This document shows positions 30,433-36,447 of a DNA stretch of 39,365 nt, piece by piece. Position 1 is the stretch's first letter, and each line of letters starts with the position of its first letter. The notes beneath the pieces are model-generated. The model was not told where the DNA came from, searched no databases, and saw only the letters and a program-made list of their open reading frames with translations. The translations under genes and the position numbers were made by a program. Source of the stretch: Saccharothrix sp. (GTDB lineage: Bacteria; Actinomycetota; Actinomycetes; Mycobacteriales; Pseudonocardiaceae); the NCBI RefSeq assembly GCF_031180885.1, contig NZ_JAPSLK010000072.1, positions 1-39,365 on the forward strand, read 5' to 3'.

Positions 30433-33288
30433 GTGGAGTACGACGGCGGGGAGCCCTTGCGGTTCGAGGTGCTCGGCCTGCTCCGGGTGGTGCGCGGCGG
30501 CCGGGAAGTCGACCTGGGCGCCGCGAAGCAGCGCGCGGTGCTCGCGGTGCTGCTGCTGGCGCGTAACACGCCGGTCAGCCGGGACCACATCATCGAGGCC
30601 GTGTGGGGTGACGCCGCGCCCACCAGCGCGGTCAACCTCGTGCAGACCTACGTGGCGGGCCTGCGCCGCGCCCTGGAACCCAGCCGCGCCCGGCGCGCCC
30701 CCGCCGAGACGCTGACCTCGGTCGGCGACGGCTACCTGCTGCGCGTCGACCCGTCCGCGGTCGACCTGGACGCGTTCGAACGGGGTGTCGCCGCCGCCTC
30801 CCGGCTCCGGTCCACCGGCGACCTCGAAGCCGCCGCCCGCGTGCTGGACGAGGTGCTGGCGCTGTGGCGGGGTGAACCGCTGGGTGGGGTCACCGGTCTG
30901 TTCGCCGAGGTCGAACGGGGCCGGCTGGGCGAGCGCCGGTTGGCCGTGCTGGAGGAGCGGGCGGAGCTGCTGCTGCTCATCGGGCGCGGCGCGGAGCTGG
31001 TGCAGGAGCTGGGTGCGCTGGTCGCCGAGCACCCGCTGCGGGAACGCGTGCACGGGCTGCTGATGCGGTCGCTGTGCCAGGCGGGCCGGCAGGCCGAGGC
31101 GCTCGCGGTCTACCGGGAGGCGCGCCGGGTGCTGGTGGAGGAGCTGGGCGTGGAACCCGGCCCCGAGCTGCGCCGGCTCCAGCAGGCCGTGCTGTCCGGG
31201 GAGAACCCCGAGCCCGAACGGCCCACCCGCCCGATGGTGATCCCGCCGCAACCCGCCGAACCGGCCCTGCCGACCACGCCGGCCCAGCTCCCGCGCGCCC
31301 CCGTCTCGCTCATCGGCCGGGACGCGGAGTTGGCCAAGCTGGACGGCCTGCTGGCGTCGCACCCGTCCGGCGGGCTCGTGCTGGTGGTCACCGGTCCGGC
31401 CGGCGTCGGCAAGACCGCGCTCGCGCTGCACTGGGCGCACCGGGTGCGCGACGAGTTCCCCGACGGGCAGCTCTACGTCGACCTGCACGGCTACGACCCG
31501 AACCAGGAGCCGCTGGGCGCGGGCGAGGTGCTCAACCGGTTCCTGCGCACGCTCGGGGTGCCGTCGGCGGACATCCCGGTCACCGTCGAGGAGCGGTCGG
31601 CGCTGTTCCGCACGCTGGTCGCCGACCGGCGGATGGTGGTGATGCTGGACAACGCCCGCGGTTCCACCGAGCTGATGGCGTTGCTGCCCGGGTCGCCGTC
31701 GTGCGTGGTGGTGACGTCCCGGCGCCGGCTGGTCGGCCTGGTCGCGCACGCCGAGGCCAAGCTGGTCGAACTGGACATGCTGGACACCGACGCCGCCGTC
31801 GAGGTCCTGGGCCGGGTCGCGGGGCGCGACGGCGCGGAGGTCGGCGCGCTGCGGCGGCTCGCGGTGCTGTGCGACGGCCTGCCGCTGGCGTTGCGCATCG
31901 CCGCCGCCCGGCTGGCGGTGTCCCCGTCGCTGCGGGCGGCCGAACTGGTGGCGGAGCTGGACGACGAGCACGGCCGGCTGGCCGCGTTGGGGTTGGAGGA
32001 CGAGGACTCCACCGTGCGGGCGGCGCTGGACGCCTCGCGCCGGGCGCTGTCACCGTTGCCGGCGCGGCTGCTGGCGCTGCTGGGCCTGCACCCCGGCCCG
32101 GACGTGACCGCGCACGTCGTGGCCGCGATGGCACGGGTCCGGGTGTCCGAGGCGCAGCGCGCGCTGGACGCGTTGACGGCGGCAAACCTGTTGTCCGTCA
32201 ACGAAAACGGCCGTTACGGGGCGCACGACCTGGTGCGCGTCTACACCCGGACGCTGGCCGCCGAGCTGGCCCCGGCGCAGCGGCACGAGGCCACCAGCCG
32301 GATGCTGGACTTCTACCTGCACTGCGCCGACCTGGCGGACGGGCTGCTGCCGGTGGGCCGCGGGTCGGTGCGGGTGGCGCCGGAACTGGTGCCGTTGGAG
32401 GTGCCCCGCCTGACCGGTTCCGGCGACGCGATCGCGTGGCTGGACGCCGAGCAGGGCAACATCATCGCGGCGGCCGAATTCGCGGGCGAGGGGACGGAAC
32501 GGGCGTGGTTGGTGCACGCCTGGCAATTGCCGTACACGCTGTCGCGCTTTTTCTGGCTGCGCACCGATCGGTCGACGTGGTTGCGGACGACGGAGGCGGC
32601 GATGCGCGCGGCGACTTCGTTGGGTGACCCCGAGGCGCGATTTGTGACGCTTTTCAACCTGGGCGTCGCGTTGAACCAGTTCCACCGGACTGATGAGGCT
32701 TTGGAGCGGCTCCGGGAGGCTTTGGAGGTCGCGCGGGGCAGCGGTGACGTGAGCGCCCAGGCCCGGGCGTTGACCACGGTCGCGGACATGCTGCACGGCC
32801 TGGGCAGGCTGGACGAGTCGGAGCGGTTCTACCGGGAGGCCCTGGAGGTTTCCCGGACGGCGGGCGCGCGCTGGGCGGAGGCGACGGCGCACCACAACCT
32901 GGGGCTGCTGTACCTGTCGAAGCGGCGGTACGACGAGGCGAAGAAGTGGCTGCGCGCGGCCGTGGAGATGTACCGCGAGGTGGGGGAGCAGTGCGGGGAG
33001 TCGACGTGCCACGTCGACCTGGCCGCGGTGCTGATGGAGTCGGGGGAGTTGTCCGACGCGGTGTCGTCGGCGCGGACCGCGTTGTCGGTGGCATCGGCGG
33101 CGATGAGCCCTTACCACCAGGCACTCGCGCACGACCGGTTGGCGGCGGTGTTCGACCGGCAGGGGATGGCGGGGGCGTTGGCGCACTGGCAGCGGGCGTT
33201 GGCGTTGTTCACGGAGTTGAACGCGCCGGAGGCTGATCGGGTACGGGCCCAGTTGGCCCGGACCAGGTCGACGGCTCCGACGCCTTGA
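30433..33288 (+). CDS. AfsR/SARP family regulator with BTAD, NB-ARC and TPR domains
   Basis: 951-aa multidomain regulator. The OmpR-like winged helix (about 8-100, RFEVLGLLRVVRGGREVDLG, KQRAVLAVLLLARN) is followed by the bacterial transcriptional activator domain (about 105-255, ending EELGVEPGPELRRLQQAVL). An NB-ARC STAND ATPase starts near 290, with Walker A GPAGVGKT (321-328), Walker B MVVMLDN (401-407) and CDGLPLALRIAAARL. Tetratricopeptide repeats cover about 735-945. AfsR-type proteins integrate signals to activate secondary metabolism or differentiation genes; the target is unknown here. The start GTG 30433 has GAAGGA at 30420-30425. No biosynthetic cluster is adjacent in the window. 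Confidence 0.93.
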   Translation: MEYDGGEPLRFEVLGLLRVVRGGREVDLGAAKQRAVLAVLLLARNTPVSRDHIIEAVWGDAAPTSAVNLVQTYVAGLRRALEPSRARRAPAETLTSVGDGYLLRVDPSAVDLDAFERGVAAASRLRSTGDLEAAARVLDEVLALWRGEPLGGVTGLFAEVERGRLGERRLAVLEERAELLLLIGRGAELVQELGALVAEHPLRERVHGLLMRSLCQAGRQAEALAVYREARRVLVEELGVEPGPELRRLQQAVLSGENPEPERPTRPMVIPPQPAEPALPTTPAQLPRAPVSLIGRDAELAKLDGLLASHPSGGLVLVVTGPAGVGKTALALHWAHRVRDEFPDGQLYVDLHGYDPNQEPLGAGEVLNRFLRTLGVPSADIPVTVEERSALFRTLVADRRMVVMLDNARGSTELMALLPGSPSCVVVTSRRRLVGLVAHAEAKLVELDMLDTDAAVEVLGRVAGRDGAEVGALRRLAVLCDGLPLALRIAAARLAVSPSLRAAELVAELDDEHGRLAALGLEDEDSTVRAALDASRRALSPLPARLLALLGLHPGPDVTAHVVAAMARVRVSEAQRALDALTAANLLSVNENGRYGAHDLVRVYTRTLAAELAPAQRHEATSRMLDFYLHCADLADGLLPVGRGSVRVAPELVPLEVPRLTGSGDAIAWLDAEQGNIIAAAEFAGEGTERAWLVHAWQLPYTLSRFFWLRTDRSTWLRTTEAAMRAATSLGDPEARFVTLFNLGVALNQFHRTDEALERLREALEVARGSGDVSAQARALTTVADMLHGLGRLDESERFYREALEVSRTAGARWAEATAHHNLGLLYLSKRRYDEAKKWLRAAVEMYREVGEQCGESTCHVDLAAVLMESGELSDAVSSARTALSVASAAMSPYHQALAHDRLAAVFDRQGMAGALAHWQRALALFTELNAPEADRVRAQLARTRSTAPTP

Positions 33289-33616
33289 GTTGTGCTCGGG
33301 TTGCTAAGTCGCTCGAAGGGCCTTCAGGTCTGATTTTCGCTTGAGAGTGCGTCAGCGTGCTTTTAGAGCGCGATGCGCGTTCATCCTCCGGGAGGGTGGA
33401 GCTGCGAAGATCATCCTTAAGTTAGCGGCATTGGGCCATACGGGGATGACACAAGCAAGAAGCCCGAGTTGGGGTGTGTGCCCCGGCGGCACTGCCCGAC
33501 GGCGCTGCGCGCCGAAAGCAGGCGCTGCGCGCCGAAGAGCAGGGGGCGCTGCACGTCGAAAGGGTGGCGCGAAGGCGGGTGTGGTTGCGCTCTCACGCGC
33601 GGCTTGATCGGTCGAC
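33289..33616. other. Intergenic region upstream of the chitinase
   Basis: No gene is supported. The stretch 33330-33470 has lower GC than its surroundings. A 16-bp unit ggcgctgcgcgccgaa occurs at 33501-33516 and 33521-33536, with a degenerate copy at 33545-33560 (two mismatches). Confidence 0.6.
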
Positions 33617-33659
33617 TGGTCCAGACCTATTGACAGAGTGGTCCAGACCTATTTACGTT
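33617..33659 (+). promoter_or_regulatory. Chitinase promoter with duplicated operator
   Basis: TGGTCCAGACCTATT occurs twice (33617-33631, 33639-33653; 22-bp period). TGGTCCAGACCT is the direct repeat known from Streptomyces chitinase promoters (chitin induction, glucose repression) and resembles the DasR site TGGTCTAGACCA. A consensus -35 TTGACA (33630-33635), 18 bp and TACGTT (33654-33659) overlap the repeats, so a bound regulator would block RNA polymerase. Confidence 0.8.
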
Positions 33660-33712
33660 TCGTTCGCTCCACCTCGCGTCGAGGCCGCCGCCTGGTGCAG
33701 GAGGTACCGTCA

Positions 33713-36061
33713 GTGCCCAGAAAGTTGTTGCCGCTGTTGGCATCCCTCGCCACGGCGGCCGGACTCGCCCTCGTCGGGCTGTCCCCGTCCACGTCCAGTG
33801 CCGCCACGGGCGAGGAGTGCCGTCCCGATGGGCTCTACCAGACCCCGGGTGTCGCGGTCCCCTACTGCTCGGTCTACGACACCAACGGGCGGGAGTCGTT
33901 GGGGGCCGACCACTCGCGTCGGGTGATCGGGTACTTCACGAGTTGGCGCACCGGCAAGAACGGCGCGCCCGCCTACCTCGCCTCCGACATCCCCTGGTCC
34001 AAGGTCACGCACCTCAACTACGCCTTCGCGCACATCGACGGCGCGAACAAGGTCTCCGTAGGCCCCGACGGCCCGGACAACGCGTCGACCGGCATGACGT
34101 GGCCCGGCGTCGAACTCGACCCCTCCCTCCCCTACAAGGGCCACTTCAACCTGCTGAACAAGTACAAGAAGCAGTACCCGAACGTGAAGACGATGGTCTC
34201 CGTGGGCGGTTGGGCGGAAACCGGTGGGTACTTCGCGCCCGACGGGTCCCGGGTCGCTTCCGGGGGCTTCTACAAGCTCGGCCAGTCCCAGGCCGCCATC
34301 GACACGTTCGCCGACAGCGCCGTGGAGTTCATCCGCAAGTACGGCTTCAACGGCGTCGACATCGACTACGAGTACGCCACCTCGAACAACCACGCGGGCA
34401 ACCCCGACGACTTCTGGATCTCCAACGCCAACCGCGGCACCCTGTGGGCCGGCTACGAGCGGATCATGAAGACGCTCCGCGAGAAGTTGGACCGGGCTTC
34501 GGCTCAAGACGGCAAGCATTACCTGCTCACCGCGGCGGTGCCGGCGTCGGGGTGGTTGCTGCGGGGGCAGGAGGCGTACCAGGTCACGCGGTACCTGGAC
34601 TACGTCAACATCATGTCCTACGACCTGCACGGCTCGTGGAACCACTTCGTCGGCCCGAACGCCTCGCTCTACGACGACGGCAAGGACGGCGAACTCGGGG
34701 CCGGCGGCGTCTACACCGCGCCGCAGTACGAAGGCATGGGCTACCTGAACACCGACTGGGCCTACCACTACTTCCGCGGTGCGATGCAGGCCGGCCGGAT
34801 CAACATCGGCGTCCCCTTCTACACCCGCGGCTGGCAGGGCGTCACCGGCGGCACGAACGGCCTGTGGGGCAAGGCGGCGTTGCCGGACCAGACGAAGTGC
34901 CCGCCCGGCACCGGGTCCAGTGTCGGCTCGACCACCCCGTGCGGCAACGGCGCGTTGGGCATCGACAACCTGTGGCACGACCTGTCGACGTCCGGTGCCG
35001 AGGTCCCGGCGGGCGCGAACCCCATGTGGCACGCCAAGAACCTGGAGAACGAGATCACGCCGGACTACCTGGCCCGGTACGGCCTGGACCCGGTGAACGA
35101 CCCGACCGACCGGATCTCCGGCAACTACGTCCGCTACTACGACAACACCCTCACCGCGCCCTGGCTGTGGAACGCCGACAAGAAGGTCTTCCTGTCCACA
35201 GAGGACGAACAGTCGCTCGCGGCCAAGGCGAAGTACGTGGCGGACAAGGGCATCGGCGGCATCATGATCTGGGAGCTGGCAGGCGACTACCGGTTCGACT
35301 CCGCCAAGGGGCAGTACACCATCGGCGACACCCTGCTCACCACGATCAACAACGGCCTGCGCGGCGCGGCCCCCTACGGCGCGCAGAAGGCCGCCGGGAC
35401 GCCGCCGACCGAGGTGCTGAACGTGTCGGCGACCGTCTCCGGGTTCGCGCTCGGCGACAACAACTACCCGATCACGCCCAAGCTGAGGATCACGAACAAC
35501 TCGACCACCACACTGCCGGGCGGCACCAAGATCGAGTTCGACTACGGCACCAGCGCGCCGGGCAGCATGTCCGACCAGTCCGGGTTCGGCCTGCGGGTCA
35601 CCGCCAAGGGCCACACCGGCGCGAACGTGGGCGGCCTCAAGGGCGACTTCCAGCACGTCGAGCTGGCCCTGCCGAGCTGGCAGTCGCTGGCGCCGGGGGC
35701 GAGCGTGGAGGTCGCGCTGAGCTACCAGCTGCCGATCGCCTCGCCGTCGAACTTCAAGCTCACGTTCGGCGGCAAGTCCTACGCGATCGCGTCCGACCAC
35801 CCGCGCGGCGGCACCACCACGCCGCCCACCTCGACCTCGACGTCGACCAGCACCACGACGACCACCACGACCACCACCACGACCACCACCACGACTCCGC
35901 CGACCTGCACCGTGCCCGCCTGGGACCGGGAGAAGGTCTACACCGGCGGCAACGAGGTCTCCCACCGCGGGAAGCGCTGGCAGGCGAAGTGGTGGACCAA
36001 GGGCGAGGAGCCCGGGACCACCGGCGAGTGGGGCGTCTGGAAGGACCTCGGGGCCTGCTGA
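33713..36061 (+). CDS. Secreted GH18 chitinase with ChiC-type domain and CBM5/12
   Basis: 782-aa secreted chitinase. The signal peptide is about 1-30 (PRKLLPLLASLATAAGLALVG ... SSA). The GH18 barrel (about 70-555) contains MVSVGGWAETGG and the catalytic FNGVDIDYEY with Asp216, Asp218 and acid Glu220; the first Asp of D-x-x-D-x-D-x-E is Asn213. A ChiC-like beta domain (about 566-696, FALGDNNYPITPKL) follows, then a Thr-rich linker (about 700-733). The C-terminal CBM5/12 chitin-binding module has AWDREKVYTGGNEVSHRGKR and WWTKGEEPG. It hydrolyses chitin outside the cell. GTG 33713 is preferred over earlier in-frame starts because AGGAGGT (33699-33705) lies 7 nt upstream and the signal peptide follows directly. 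Expression is likely under DasR-type control. Confidence 0.95.
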   Translation: MPRKLLPLLASLATAAGLALVGLSPSTSSAATGEECRPDGLYQTPGVAVPYCSVYDTNGRESLGADHSRRVIGYFTSWRTGKNGAPAYLASDIPWSKVTHLNYAFAHIDGANKVSVGPDGPDNASTGMTWPGVELDPSLPYKGHFNLLNKYKKQYPNVKTMVSVGGWAETGGYFAPDGSRVASGGFYKLGQSQAAIDTFADSAVEFIRKYGFNGVDIDYEYATSNNHAGNPDDFWISNANRGTLWAGYERIMKTLREKLDRASAQDGKHYLLTAAVPASGWLLRGQEAYQVTRYLDYVNIMSYDLHGSWNHFVGPNASLYDDGKDGELGAGGVYTAPQYEGMGYLNTDWAYHYFRGAMQAGRINIGVPFYTRGWQGVTGGTNGLWGKAALPDQTKCPPGTGSSVGSTTPCGNGALGIDNLWHDLSTSGAEVPAGANPMWHAKNLENEITPDYLARYGLDPVNDPTDRISGNYVRYYDNTLTAPWLWNADKKVFLSTEDEQSLAAKAKYVADKGIGGIMIWELAGDYRFDSAKGQYTIGDTLLTTINNGLRGAAPYGAQKAAGTPPTEVLNVSATVSGFALGDNNYPITPKLRITNNSTTTLPGGTKIEFDYGTSAPGSMSDQSGFGLRVTAKGHTGANVGGLKGDFQHVELALPSWQSLAPGASVEVALSYQLPIASPSNFKLTFGGKSYAIASDHPRGGTTTPPTSTSTSTSTTTTTTTTTTTTTTTPPTCTVPAWDREKVYTGGNEVSHRGKRWQAKWWTKGEEPGTTGEWGVWKDLGAC

Positions 36062-36087
36062 GGGGCCCTGAGGCCCGCTGAGGGCAT

Positions 36088-36130
36088 CCCTTACCCGCCG
36101 TCTGACACCCCTTACGGCGGCGGGTAAGGG
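36088..36130 (+). terminator. Hairpin terminator of the chitinase gene
   Basis: Perfect 13-bp stem CCCTTACCCGCCG / CGGCGGGTAAGGG around a 17-nt loop, 26 nt after the stop. Confidence 0.75.
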
Positions 36131-36183
36131 CATCAACGCAGGAACCCACGTGAACACCCGATGCCGGGGGCGCCACCTCAGGA

Positions 36184-36195
36184 CGAAGCTTCGTG
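36184..36195. promoter_or_regulatory. ACGAAGCTTCGT palindrome upstream of the small gene
   Basis: Perfect 12-bp palindrome 53 nt before the start at 36248. Candidate operator for the two-gene unit that follows; function unknown. Confidence 0.35.
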
Positions 36196-36247
36196 TCACA
36201 CCGGGAACGGAATGAGCCGGACCCGGAGGACAAGGAGACAAGTCATC

Positions 36248-36436
36248 ATGGAATGGACCCCCGAGGCCATCAAGGCGGAGATCGACTACCGGCAGACGGC
36301 GCTGCGCGAGGACGCGGCACACGCTCGTCTCGCCCGGGCGAACTCGGCTCCCAAGCGCTCGTGGTGGCGCAGGTTGGCCCACCGGCCCCGGCCGGAGATC
36401 CCGGAACAGCGAAATGGCCACCTCGACGCCGCCTGA
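36248..36436 (+). CDS. Small conserved hypothetical protein
   Basis: 62-aa charged protein (MEWTPEAIKAEIDYRQTALR ..., then KRSWWRRLAHRPRPEIPEQ). The first ~35 residues are probably one amphipathic helix. A basic, Trp-containing RSWWRRL follows. I recognise no characterised family, though similar 60-aa proteins with a W-W-R-R-L motif occur in actinobacteria to my recollection. ATG 36248 has AAGGAG at 36233-36238. Its stop overlaps the ribosome-binding site of the LuxR-type gene, which starts 11 nt later, so the two are probably translated together. Confidence 0.7.
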   Translation: MEWTPEAIKAEIDYRQTALREDAAHARLARANSAPKRSWWRRLAHRPRPEIPEQRNGHLDAA

Positions 36437-36447
36437 GGTGTGCGAAC

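Noticed and set aside
33341..33607. 88-codon ORF upstream of the chitinase
   Set aside because: No ribosome-binding site or similarity, and it spans the local 16-bp repeats. It is more likely non-coding.
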